In this document: positions 25,098-32,128 of the stretch, one piece after another
Layout: each line of letters begins with the position of its first letter
How positions within the stretch are numbered: the first letter of the stretch is position 1
DNA from: DATAEK01 sp036258055
GTDB lineage: Bacteria; Acidobacteriota; Vicinamibacteria; Vicinamibacterales; 2-12-FULL-66-21
DNA length: 32,128 bases
Direction: 5' to 3'
Assembly (NCBI GenBank): GCA_036258055.1
Contig: DATAEK010000445.1
Coordinates: 1-32,128, forward strand
Position numbers and translations under genes: made by a program
The notes under the pieces: generated by a model
Told to the model about the DNA's origin: nothing
Database searches by the model: none
Seen by the model: only the letters and a program-made list of their open reading frames with translations

Positions 25098-26012
25098 TTA
25101 CCTGATCTTCGGTCCGTTCGAACAGCTGGCGTCGAATTTCGTGTCGCCGTTGACGCCCGTCAGCGTTCCCAGACTTCCGGCCGGCGTGGAATTCAGCTCG
25201 CAGCGGAGTCCGACACCACCGTTAGGAACCGTGGTCTCATTCGGCGGCTCGAAGATCCCCCCTTGATCGCCAAGCTGGACATCCGAGTTCACCGTGATGA
25301 CCAAGCCATCCGAACCGTTCCCGTCGATGGTATTGCCGGCAAGGTCGGCATGGGCTCCACCCCTCACCAACACGCCGGGTCCGTCGTTGTCGCTGATGGT
25401 GTTCCCGGTGAGTGTCGCCGCACTGCCACGTTGGACGATCACGCCGGGCCCGGCGTTGTTTCGGATGGCGTTGCCCATGACCGGGCCGGCGACATCGAGA
25501 TATCCGATGCGTGCAACCGAGCTCTCCTGAACGGCGATCCCGGAGGTGGCGTTGCTTTGGATCGTGTTGTTGACGATTCGCGCGTGGCCGTTCTGTTGCA
25601 CGCTGATCCCGTTGCCGCATTCCTCGATCGTGTTGCTGTCGATGAGCGCTGAGCCCCCTCGCAGTACAACGATGCCGCCGCGACCTCCCGTGATCGTGAA
25701 TCCTTTGATCGTGATGTTCCGGCCGAGGACCTGAATCGCGCTGTTGGCGCCGGCGGGAGCATGGACGGTCGCTGTGCCCTGACCATCGATCGTCAGGCGA
25801 GTCAGCTCATCCCGGACGCTGACGCCTTCGTTGCAGACCCCGGTCACGAGGATGGTGTCCCCGTTCGCCGCGGCATTCAACGCTGTCTGAAGCTTGCCGC
25901 CGGCACCGCAATCGACGGTCAGTGTTGCCGCAGCCGCCGTACTTGCCAGTGCGAGCATCATCACCAAAATCCCGCAGACGAAAGAGATTCGGGCCGCTAC
26001 CGTTCTTTCCAT
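25098..26012 (-). CDS. Secreted right-handed parallel beta-helix protein
   Basis: 304 residues from ATG 26012, with GGAGAA a suitable distance upstream. A signal peptide (core about 9-23, cleavage at AAA near 28) leads into GGKLQTALNAAANGDTILVTG, the usual opening of parallel beta-helix proteins. From about 70 to 250, PbH1-type coils repeat with Asn ladders: GFTITGGRGGIVV, SNTIEECGNGISV, NNTIQSNATSGIAV, GNTISDNDGPGVLV, GNTIDGNGSDGLVI. The C-terminal part is Cys-containing (ASCSNGPKIR). Such folds occur in polysaccharide lyases, hydrolases and adhesins; no catalytic residues of pectate lyases were recognised, so activity is uncertain. Likely secreted or surface located. Convergent with the PQQ/EF-hand copy 2. 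Confidence 0.9.
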   Translation of the reverse strand: MERTVAARISFVCGILVMMLALASTAAAATLTVDCGAGGKLQTALNAAANGDTILVTGVCNEGVSVRDELTRLTIDGQGTATVHAPAGANSAIQVLGRNITIKGFTITGGRGGIVVLRGGSALIDSNTIEECGNGISVQQNGHARIVNNTIQSNATSGIAVQESSVARIGYLDVAGPVMGNAIRNNAGPGVIVQRGSAATLTGNTISDNDGPGVLVRGGAHADLAGNTIDGNGSDGLVITVNSDVQLGDQGGIFEPPNETTVPNGGVGLRCELNSTPAGSLGTLTGVNGDTKFDASCSNGPKIR

Positions 26013-26112
26013 GATTGTTCTCCGTTGTGGTGGTCAGTGTCGCCGGGTCACCGGCTCCATGTCGCGTTCTCCACAGATCGCGTAGAGATCGGCCTCGCTG
26101 GGTCAGGCAGCA

Positions 26113-26550
26113 CTAACCACCTGCGCTGACGGTGACGGGACTGCTTCGAACCGTCTCCTGACAACCGTCGTCCAGGTGATAACGGAACTCGTACTGGCCG
26201 GGCTGACTGGGGGCTTTGACCGTCAGTGTTCCGGAGGTCTGGTTGTCCGTGTACCAGTAGTCACGGAAATCACAGGTCCGCGCTCCGACGGGAAAGATCC
26301 CAATCCAGTCCAACTTGCCGCCCTTCGGCGCAGTCCAGCTCACACTCAGTTCGCCTCCCGGACCCACCATCTCCGGGCTGGACGTCAGCGTGTACCCCTC
26401 CACGGGCAGCGTCGGCGGAGGCGGCAGGGGCGGCGAGGGGGGGAGGGGCGCAGGCGCCACCGGCAGCCGTCGCGACGGTGGCTCGTCGCAACCCGCCAGT
26501 GCCTGGGCGAGCACGAGTAGCACGATCGCGATTCCTGTTCTCAGGGTCAT
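26113..26550 (-). CDS. Proline-rich lipoprotein with an Ig/C2-like C-terminal domain
   Basis: 145 residues from ATG 26550, chosen because a lipoprotein signal follows directly (core 8-17, lipobox ALAGC, lipidated Cys21); the frame stays open further upstream into the palindrome region. A Pro-rich linker (35-53, PLPPSPPLPPPPTLP) leads to a beta-sandwich-like domain with LSVSWTAPKGGKLDWIGIFP and SGTLTVKAPSQPGQYEFRYH, a pattern I associate with SKICH/C2-like domains appended to secreted bacterial proteins. Two Cys in the domain (CDFRDYW and DDGCQE) could form a disulphide. It is probably anchored in the outer membrane. It diverges from the sigma/kinase operon and might share its control region. 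Function unknown. Confidence 0.82.
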   Translation of the reverse strand: MTLRTGIAIVLLVLAQALAGCDEPPSRRLPVAPAPLPPSPPLPPPPTLPVEGYTLTSSPEMVGPGGELSVSWTAPKGGKLDWIGIFPVGARTCDFRDYWYTDNQTSGTLTVKAPSQPGQYEFRYHLDDGCQETVRSSPVTVSAGG

Positions 26551-26615
26551 GGCTCGTTTGCTCCTTCGGGTCGGCCGAACCGGGTCCGATTCAGATCGCG
26601 CAGGGAGGAGGGGAA

Positions 26616-26638
26616 ATGGGCCATGGGCCATGGCCCAT
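26616..26638. promoter_or_regulatory. Nested ATGGGCC palindrome between divergent genes, candidate operator
   Basis: ATGGGCC occurs at 26616 and 26623, and 26623-26638 is a perfect 16-base palindrome (ATGGGCCATGGCCCAT). It lies between the lipoprotein start (26550) and the sigma-factor start (26691), 22 bases before a candidate -10 box for the latter, so it could be a repressor site, or simply a member of an intergenic repeat family. Confidence 0.4.
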
Positions 26639-26657
26639 CGTTCTTGCTTGAGCCTGC

Positions 26658-26666
26658 TGCTATGAT
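26658..26666 (+). promoter_or_regulatory. Candidate extended -10 promoter of the sigma factor/kinase operon
   Basis: TGC followed by TATGAT (26661-26666) is an extended -10 match 24 bases before the ATG at 26691. No -35 box stands at 17 bases. The upstream position is occupied by the palindrome at 26623-26638. Confidence 0.35.
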
Positions 26667-26690
26667 TTGCCGACCCCTCGACGACAGCTG

Positions 26691-27263
26691 ATGCCCTCGC
26701 CTCACGATGTGACGGCGCTTCTCGCCGACTGGAGCCGTGGCGACCGCGGTGCGCTCGCTCAGCTGCTGCCGCTCGTGTATGAGGAGCTCCGCCAGATCGC
26801 CGCGCGCCAGCTGGGAAGGGAACGCATCGGCCACACCTTGCAGCCGACCGCGCTGGTGCACGAGGCGTATCTACGGCTCGTCGATCAGCGCAAGGTGGAT
26901 TGGCAGAACCGGGCGCACTTCTTTGGTGTCGCCGCGCAGATCATGCGCCGGATCCTCGTCGACCACGCTCGTCGTCACGCTGCCAGCAAGCGAGGCGACG
27001 GCGTGCGGTGTGTTTCCATCGAAGATGTGCAGCACTTGCCCGCGTCGAACGACGTCCCGATTCTCGCGCTCGATCACGCGCTCGATCGGCTGGAACAGGT
27101 CGATACGGACCTGGCGAGGATCGTGGAGCTGCGTGCGTTCGGCGGGCTCACCATCGAAGAAGCGGCGCACGTGCTCAACGTCTCGCCGTCAACGGCCAAG
27201 CGCGAGTGGCGCACCGCGAAAGCGTGGCTCAATCGTGAGCTCGGCCCAGAAGCCCGCCCGTGA
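26691..27263 (+). CDS. ECF sigma factor of the SigK-like (Sig-70_X6) type
   Basis: 190 residues from ATG 26691. The N-terminus TALLADWSRGDRGALAQLLP and LVYEELRQIAARQLGRER, followed by HTLQPTALVHEAYLRLVDQR and NRAHFFGVAAQIMRRILVDH, is the diagnostic region 2 of this ECF group, common in Acidobacteriota and Planctomycetes. Region 4 holds the helix-turn-helix GGLTIEEAAHVLNVSPSTAK followed by REWRTAKAWLNREL. Unlike the sigma factor at 4078, no anti-sigma gene follows; instead its stop overlaps the start of a kinase-propeller gene (GTGA), which suggests control by phosphorylation. Some ECF groups are known to be activated by a cognate Ser/Thr kinase; applying that here is inference. Confidence 0.93.
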   Translation: MPSPHDVTALLADWSRGDRGALAQLLPLVYEELRQIAARQLGRERIGHTLQPTALVHEAYLRLVDQRKVDWQNRAHFFGVAAQIMRRILVDHARRHAASKRGDGVRCVSIEDVQHLPASNDVPILALDHALDRLEQVDTDLARIVELRAFGGLTIEEAAHVLNVSPSTAKREWRTAKAWLNRELGPEARP

Positions 27264-30163
27264 TTGACGACCGCTGGCAGCGCGTCAAGGCACTGTTTCA
27301 GGCCGCCGTGGAACGGCCGGCTGCGGAGCGCGACGCGTTTCTGGCATCGGCGACCGGTGAAGACGAGGCGTTACGTCGTGAGGTCGAGTCGCTGCTGGCC
27401 TCCGACGACGCCGAGCTCAGCTTTCTCGATCGGGTGCAGGACGCCGGGAAGGCGATGTTTGCCGATTTGCCTGCGGCTGTCCGCGTCTCGATCGCCGCAA
27501 CGCCGACGCACACCATCCTCGCCGCTCACCGTCGAATCGGTTCATACGAAATAGTCGCGCCTCTTGGCGCCGGTGCGATGGGCGAGGTGTACCGCGCCCG
27601 CGACACGAAGCTGAATCGCGACGTCGCCCTCAAGGTGCTGCCCGAACTGTATTCACGCGATCCGAGTCGCCTCGCGAGGTTCAGGCGCGAAGCGAAGCTC
27701 CTCGCCGCGCTGAACCATCCGAACATCGCGGCCATCTACGGCCTGGAAGAATCGAGCGACCTGCAGGCCCTCGTGCTGGAGCTGGTCGAGGGCCCGACGC
27801 TGGCGGATCGCATCGCGAGAGGAGCGATCCCTCTGGAACAGGCGCTGTTCATCGCGAAGCAGATTGCCGGTGCCCTTGAAGCGGCGCACGAACAGGGGAT
27901 CGTGCATCGCGATCTGAAGCCGTCCAACATCAAGGTGCGGGCCGACGGGGTCGTCAAAGTGCTCGACTTCGGCCTCGCAAAGGCGCTTGCCACGGAGCCG
28001 GGCAACGTGCTGGACTCCGAGCGCTCGCCGGCGCGCGACACCGCGGCGACCCGCGAGGGCATCATCCTCGGCACCGCGGCGTACATGGCGCCCGAGCAGG
28101 CGAAAGGGCTGACGGTCGACGAGCGCGCCGACATCTGGGCCTTTGGTTGCGTGCTCTTCGAGATGCTTGCCGGGACGCCAACCTTCCGCGGCGAGACGGT
28201 GACGGAGGTGCTCGCCTCTGTGGTCAGAGACGACCCGGGCTGGGCACGCCTTCCTGCGACGACACCGACCACGGTTCGACGACTGTTGCTTCGCTGCCTC
28301 GCGAAGGATCCGAAGCGGCGGCTGCGAGACATCGGCGACGCCAGAATCGAGATCGAGTCAATCGACCAGGCGATTCCCGGTGTATCCGACGCGGGTCCTG
28401 CTGTCGCAACCAGGCCGCGCACGGCCTGGCTGCCGTGGCTCGCCGTCGCCGCTCTGGCGATCGGTGTCATCGCGCGGGAGGCGTCGCGAGCGCCGATCAA
28501 CCCCGAGAACCCGCTTGCCAATGCTCGATTCACGCCGTTTACCAATTGGGAGGGTACGGAAGAAGGTGCCGCGATTTCACCCGACGGCAGATTCGTGGCG
28601 TTTCTCGCCGACCACGAGGGCGAATTCGATCTGTGGGTGACCCAAGTGGGCACGGAGAGTTTTTCCAACCTCACGCGGGACATGCCTCCGCTGGGCGGCA
28701 GCGGCGTGATCGTCCGCAAACTTGGCTTTTCGGGCGACGGAACGGATATCTGGTTCAATGCGTCGGATGCGAGGCCGTTGATGCGCATGCCGTTGACCGG
28801 CGGCGCGCCCCGGCTGTTCCTGCCCCCATCCAGCACCCCCGCCTGGTCTCCAGATGGCTCTCACCTCGTCTACGTCGACAAATCCAACGATAACGATCCC
28901 ATCTTGATAGCGGATCACACGGGCGCAGACCCGCGAGAAATCCTCCCGCCAGGTGAATTGAAGAACAACAATCCGGTCTGGTCAACGGACGGGCAGTGGA
29001 TCTACTTCGTCCGCGGATCGGAGCCGCAGGACGAGATCGGTATGGACGTGTGGCGCGTTCGATCCTCTGGAGGATCTCCGGAGCGGCTAACGGAGCAGCG
29101 GTCGGGCGTGAACTTTCTGGCGCCAATCGATGCGCACACGTTGCTCTATGTGGCTCGCGACGCGGACTGGTCGGGTCCATGGTTGTGGTCCCTGGACGTC
29201 GATCGCAAGCTGACGCACCGTGTGCCCTCGGGCAGCGATCAGTACACGTCGGTCGCATCGAGTCGTGACGGCCGGCGTGTCGTCGCCACCGTCGCCAACC
29301 CCAGCGCCACCCTCTGGCGTGTGCCGCTGCTCGATCATCAGGCCGAGGAACGCGATGCGCAGCTCTACCCGGTGCCGGTGCCGACGGGTCGGGCGCTTGC
29401 CCCGCGTTTCGGTGGGTCGTCCTTGTTTTACCTATCGGCACGTGGAACGGGCGACGGGCTCTGGCGGGTCCTGGACGGACACGCCTCGGAAGTCTGGAGG
29501 AATGCGGACGGCGCGTTGTTCGAGCCTCCGCTGGTTTCACCGGACGGACAACGCGTGGCCGTCGTCGTCAGGCAGCAGAGTCGACGGCATCTGGTAATCA
29601 TGTCGGCAGACGGCACGAACCGACGGACGCTCGCCGCGTCGATCGAAATAGAAGGCGTGGCCGGCCAGAGCGCCGGTGACTGGTCGCCCGACGGAAAATG
29701 GATAATCGCGGGCGGACGTGACGCGAAGGGTCCCGCGTTGTTCAAGATCCCGGTGGATGGCGGTGGTGCGCCCGTCCGCCTCGTCGACGGCAAGTGGGTC
29801 AATCCCGTCTGGTCACCAGCCGGCGATCTGATCGTGTATGCGGGCCGGTCCGTCATCGGACAGGTCAAACTCCTTGCGATGAGACCACAGGATGGCACCC
29901 CCGTTGATCTAGGGGAAGTGATGGCTCGTCCTGGTGGGTATCGCTTCCTGCGCAACGGGAAGGGGATTGTGTACGTGCCGCGTATTCAATCGCTGGACTT
30001 CTGGTTGCTCGATCTCGCTACGAAGACTAAACGACAGATCACACAACTGGGAAATCGAGGCGCCCTGCGAACGTTCGACATCACACCCGACGGGAAGTAC
30101 ATCGTGTTCGACCGCTCGCGGCAGAACTCCAACATTGTCCTGATCGATCTGCCGAAACCTTAG
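27260..30163 (+). CDS. Serine/threonine protein kinase with N-terminal helical extension and C-terminal propeller
   Basis: 967 residues from a GTG at 27260 overlapping the sigma-factor stop. Residues 1-90 are a helical extension (DDRWQRVKALFQAAVERPAA, EALRREVESLLASD) typical of kinases encoded after Sig-70_X6 sigma genes. Kinase domain about 96-370: GAGAMGEVYRA, Lys125, HRD at 216-218 followed by LKPSN, DFG at 236-238, and AAYMAPEQAKG. A transmembrane helix covers about 389-405. The extracytoplasmic part is a propeller with SPDGR, SPDGS, STDGQ and SPDGK blade motifs and ends with DLPKP. All catalytic residues are present. The overlapping start implies co-production with the sigma factor, its most obvious candidate target. 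Confidence 0.95.
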   Translation: MIDDRWQRVKALFQAAVERPAAERDAFLASATGEDEALRREVESLLASDDAELSFLDRVQDAGKAMFADLPAAVRVSIAATPTHTILAAHRRIGSYEIVAPLGAGAMGEVYRARDTKLNRDVALKVLPELYSRDPSRLARFRREAKLLAALNHPNIAAIYGLEESSDLQALVLELVEGPTLADRIARGAIPLEQALFIAKQIAGALEAAHEQGIVHRDLKPSNIKVRADGVVKVLDFGLAKALATEPGNVLDSERSPARDTAATREGIILGTAAYMAPEQAKGLTVDERADIWAFGCVLFEMLAGTPTFRGETVTEVLASVVRDDPGWARLPATTPTTVRRLLLRCLAKDPKRRLRDIGDARIEIESIDQAIPGVSDAGPAVATRPRTAWLPWLAVAALAIGVIAREASRAPINPENPLANARFTPFTNWEGTEEGAAISPDGRFVAFLADHEGEFDLWVTQVGTESFSNLTRDMPPLGGSGVIVRKLGFSGDGTDIWFNASDARPLMRMPLTGGAPRLFLPPSSTPAWSPDGSHLVYVDKSNDNDPILIADHTGADPREILPPGELKNNNPVWSTDGQWIYFVRGSEPQDEIGMDVWRVRSSGGSPERLTEQRSGVNFLAPIDAHTLLYVARDADWSGPWLWSLDVDRKLTHRVPSGSDQYTSVASSRDGRRVVATVANPSATLWRVPLLDHQAEERDAQLYPVPVPTGRALAPRFGGSSLFYLSARGTGDGLWRVLDGHASEVWRNADGALFEPPLVSPDGQRVAVVVRQQSRRHLVIMSADGTNRRTLAASIEIEGVAGQSAGDWSPDGKWIIAGGRDAKGPALFKIPVDGGGAPVRLVDGKWVNPVWSPAGDLIVYAGRSVIGQVKLLAMRPQDGTPVDLGEVMARPGGYRFLRNGKGIVYVPRIQSLDFWLLDLATKTKRQITQLGNRGALRTFDITPDGKYIVFDRSRQNSNIVLIDLPKP

Positions 30164-30227
30164 AAGTGGTTTCAAAACCTCGCGCAAGAACCCTAGATCT
30201 CGCCTCAGGCCTCAGCAACCATCCGAT

Positions 30228-31199
30228 TCACGGAATCTCGATCGCCTCGAAGTACTTGGGGATTCGTACGTCCGTCTTCGGGGACGCGGCTTTCACTTCG
30301 GCGATGAACGACTGCAAACGCTCGAGTGCGGGGGCCTGACTGACGTCGTACGTCACGTTGAACCGATCCCAGTGGGTCGGGAGCACCATACGTGGGTACC
30401 CGATCGCCCGCAACAGCCTGCTCATGTACTCATGGATCTCACGGCGCTCGGGCATAGCGCCAATCAGCGCGACGTCCGGCCGCAAGCCTTCCACTTCTCG
30501 CTCGATGTAATTCATCGATCCAAACACGAGAATCTGCCGGCCTCCGATGCGGATCAGATAGGCGAGTGTACCGCCTTCGGCAAAATCCGCAATGCGCATT
30601 GGCGCCTTGGCGTCAACGGGAACAACCATTGGAGGCGGCGGTGCACTCGGATCCCGAGCGAGGAAAGGCGCTCGGCGCAGGATGCCATGAAGACTCGGAA
30701 TGATCCGTACCGACATGCTGTCGAATTCGAGGTCGTCGCCCCCGCGGCCGACGATCAGCTTGTCATTCGCGATGCCGTAGGCGCGGGCGACGTTGCGCGA
30801 GCTCTCGGTCCCGATGACGATGGCGCCGGTCTTTTTGGCGATGTACGGCAGGTCCATCGCATGGTCGGCGTGAGTGTGCGTGATCAGGATGAAGTCGGCG
30901 CGCCTAATGTGCGCGTCGATCGTCGCGACGTCGGACTCCGCCACGTCGTCGCGCGTGAACAGGCGTCGTGGATCGTCTGCCAGAGCGTCGTCGTTCGGAA
31001 TCCGCATACGAAGCCGCGACAAATAGGGATCGATCAGGACGACCGTACGTCCGTCGCTGATTTCCCATCCGGCGGTTCCGAGGTACTTCAGCTGAACGTG
31101 TTCGGGCGACGCCTCTGCCGTCGCAAGGCACGCTGCGACGAACGCCAACCGGGTAATGATGGCGACTGACGTGCGTTGTTCGGGTTGGTTAACCAACAT
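30228..31199 (-). CDS. Exported metallo-beta-lactamase-fold hydrolase
   Basis: 323 residues from ATG 31199 (a TTG lies one codon upstream). A signal peptide is likely (ITRLAFVAACLATAEA). The fold is shown by VQLKYLGTAGWEISDG, VLIDPYLSR, and the metal motif THTHADHAMD with His108, His110, Asp112 and His113; a later SLHG supplies another candidate metal ligand and GTLAYLIRIGGRQILVFGS matches the family core. LPTHWDRF near the end gives the final His. This pattern resembles the UlaG/beta-lactamase_2 group (lactonases, phosphodiesterases), so the substrate cannot be named. Export is uncommon for UlaG but frequent for related Acidobacteriota proteins. A 14-base palindrome overlaps the start codon. 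Confidence 0.88.
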   Translation of the reverse strand: MLVNQPEQRTSVAIITRLAFVAACLATAEASPEHVQLKYLGTAGWEISDGRTVVLIDPYLSRLRMRIPNDDALADDPRRLFTRDDVAESDVATIDAHIRRADFILITHTHADHAMDLPYIAKKTGAIVIGTESSRNVARAYGIANDKLIVGRGGDDLEFDSMSVRIIPSLHGILRRAPFLARDPSAPPPPMVVPVDAKAPMRIADFAEGGTLAYLIRIGGRQILVFGSMNYIEREVEGLRPDVALIGAMPERREIHEYMSRLLRAIGYPRMVLPTHWDRFNVTYDVSQAPALERLQSFIAEVKAASPKTDVRIPKYFEAIEIP

Positions 31200-31265
31200 C
31201 AACTTTCTGAAGTTCCCGCGTTCCGTGTTCCCGAGCCCTCAGCGAACCCGAGAACCTGAGAACCC

Positions 31266-31299
31266 GAACCGAGAACCTTAGAACCGAGAACCTTAGAAC
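31266..31299. repeat. Short tandem GAACC-based repeat
   Basis: The 15-base unit GAACCGAGAACCTTA occurs twice without a break (31266-31295), followed by GAAC. Preceding sequence (31243-31265) contains related words such as CGAGAACCTGAGAACC. It fills most of the gap between the convergently placed end of the TonB receptor gene and the start of the exported hydrolase gene. Confidence 0.7.
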
Positions 31300-31312
31300 G
31301 ACAAGAGGTGCC

Positions 31313-32128
31313 CTACCGCCCCAGGTTCAGCCGTACGCCGAGCATCGCGCGACGCGGATCCATGAAGATGGTGGGCTGCCCGAACCTGGCGTCAAAGGCG
31401 TTGTCCGTCACCACGCCCTCTTCAGCCGCGTCGTTGAGTGCATTCAGCACGTCCAGGAGGAGGTCGATACGGCCAGCGTGTCCGAGGGAGACAGTTCTCG
31501 AGACGCGCACGTCTAGCAGTGTCTGGTTTGCGAGGCGCCGGGAGCCGCGCGGCTCGATCAGGATGCGCTGATTGCCCTGCGGCAGGGAGACCTGCGTCGA
31601 CGCCGCCCACGGTTTACCCGTGAAATATTGCAGATTCGCGGCGACCACAAGGCCCGTCCGTGGTACGTCGACCGACCCCATGACCCGGAACATGTGCGGC
31701 CGATCGTTCGGCAACCGGCCGAACGCATTCGTGAGATCGTTACGATCGCGTCCAAAGGTCCTGGTTGGAGTGGCGATCGTGCTGGCCTGTGCCGCCGCCG
31801 CGATCTCTCCGCTCGAGGCTTGCAACCCGGACACCTTCGAGAACGTGTAGGAGCCGAACGCCTGCCAGCCATGGGACCGGCGTTTGTCGACGGCCATCAC
31901 GAGGCCGTTGTAGGTGAGCGAGAATGCATCGGGATTCGTCAACAGAAAACGCTGTTCGCTCGTGGAGTTGACGAGCACGTACACAGGAATGATGCTGCCG
32001 TCAGGCAGCGTTCGTGATTCCTGGCGGTACTGGCCACCAACGTCCGTCCAGCCGATGAAGTCGTCGCCACTCTTGTGGATGTATGCGATCGCCATGGCCA
32101 GCCGGCTGGCGACTTCGCGATCAACGCC
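31313..32128 (-). CDS. TonB-dependent receptor, Oar-like, C-terminal part (5' end outside window)
   Basis: 271 C-terminal residues are visible; the frame enters from the right edge as GVDREVASRLAMAIAYIHKS. Alternating polar and aromatic strands such as GWQAFGSYTFSKVSG and GLVVAANLQYFTGKPW match the outer-membrane barrel of TonB-dependent receptors with an Oar/CarboxypepD_reg-like organisation, abundant in Acidobacteriota. RPHMFRVMGSVDVP and RIDLLLDVLNALNDA are characteristic late-barrel segments. The protein ends MLGVRLNLGR rather than with an aromatic residue, as expected for many outer-membrane barrels. The plug and N-terminal domains lie outside the window, so the substrate cannot be inferred. 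Confidence 0.9.
   Translation of the reverse strand, partial: GVDREVASRLAMAIAYIHKSGDDFIGWTDVGGQYRQESRTLPDGSIIPVYVLVNSTSEQRFLLTNPDAFSLTYNGLVMAVDKRRSHGWQAFGSYTFSKVSGLQASSGEIAAAAQASTIATPTRTFGRDRNDLTNAFGRLPNDRPHMFRVMGSVDVPRTGLVVAANLQYFTGKPWAASTQVSLPQGNQRILIEPRGSRRLANQTLLDVRVSRTVSLGHAGRIDLLLDVLNALNDAAEEGVVTDNAFDARFGQPTIFMDPRRAMLGVRLNLGR

Noticed and set aside
1..32128. CRISPR array, prophage or classical insertion sequence
   Set aside because: No regularly spaced repeats with unique spacers, no Cas, integrase or transposase-like protein, and no phage structural gene were seen. The repeats present are short and non-coding.

Overview
The window looks like chromosomal DNA from a high-GC member of the Acidobacteriota, most likely class Vicinamibacteria. 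This is inferred from gene content, not from a marker gene. The pointers are three serine/threonine kinases fused to TolB/WD40-like propellers, an ADOP-type duplicated MacB/FtsX permease with no ATPase partner, an Oar-like TonB-dependent receptor, SigK-type ECF sigma factors and PQQ-like propeller proteins. I see no rRNA, complete tRNA, CRISPR array, transposase, integrase or phage gene, and no gap between genes longer than 300 bases.

Layout. 1-2462 (-): C-terminally truncated kinase-propeller. 2586-5239 (+): a tight four-gene unit of ABC ATPase, ABC-2 permease, ECF sigma factor and small four-helix membrane protein, every junction overlapping. 5255-7663 (-): ADOP permease. 7769-9271 (+): secreted PQQ-like propeller with two EF-hand loops. 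9313-10483 (+): HipA-like kinase plus DUF3037-type protein, overlapping. 10521-12605 (-): secreted S9 peptidase. 12786-13853 (+): exported DUF4034-like protein. 14011-16734 (-): second kinase-propeller. 16904-20851 (+): potABCD polyamine importer, all junctions overlapping. 20979-21383 (+): DoxX-like protein. 21615-23353 (+): LytS/LytTR two-component pair. 23436-24941 (+): second copy of the PQQ/EF-hand propeller. 25098-26012 (-): secreted beta-helix protein. 26113-26550 (-): lipoprotein. 26691-30163 (+): ECF sigma factor plus third kinase-propeller, overlapping. 30228-31199 (-): exported metallo-beta-lactamase-fold protein. 31313-32128 (-): C-terminus of a TonB-dependent receptor.

The most unusual content is in the repeats. 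(1) A 150-bp element ending in a hairpin occurs twice in opposite orientation. One copy lies in frame inside the start of potD and adds about 50 residues ahead of the signal-peptide core; the other abuts the histidine kinase, whose natural start codon is no longer visible. (2) A GTAG-headed palindromic repeat resembling REP sequences occurs four times, always at a gene's 3' end; in potD it supplies the stop codon. (3) The two PQQ/EF-hand genes are about 79% identical in protein, align without gaps, and share both their leader and a REP copy over the stop codon, so the duplicated unit included its flanks. (4) Two purine-rich hairpin elements with AACAAGA-type ends and a short GAACC-based tandem array occupy other gaps.

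Regulatory wiring. Both sigma factors are translationally coupled to a partner: one to an ABC exporter and a putative membrane anti-sigma factor, the other to a transmembrane kinase-propeller. This suggests surface or envelope signals feeding into transcription, which is inference.
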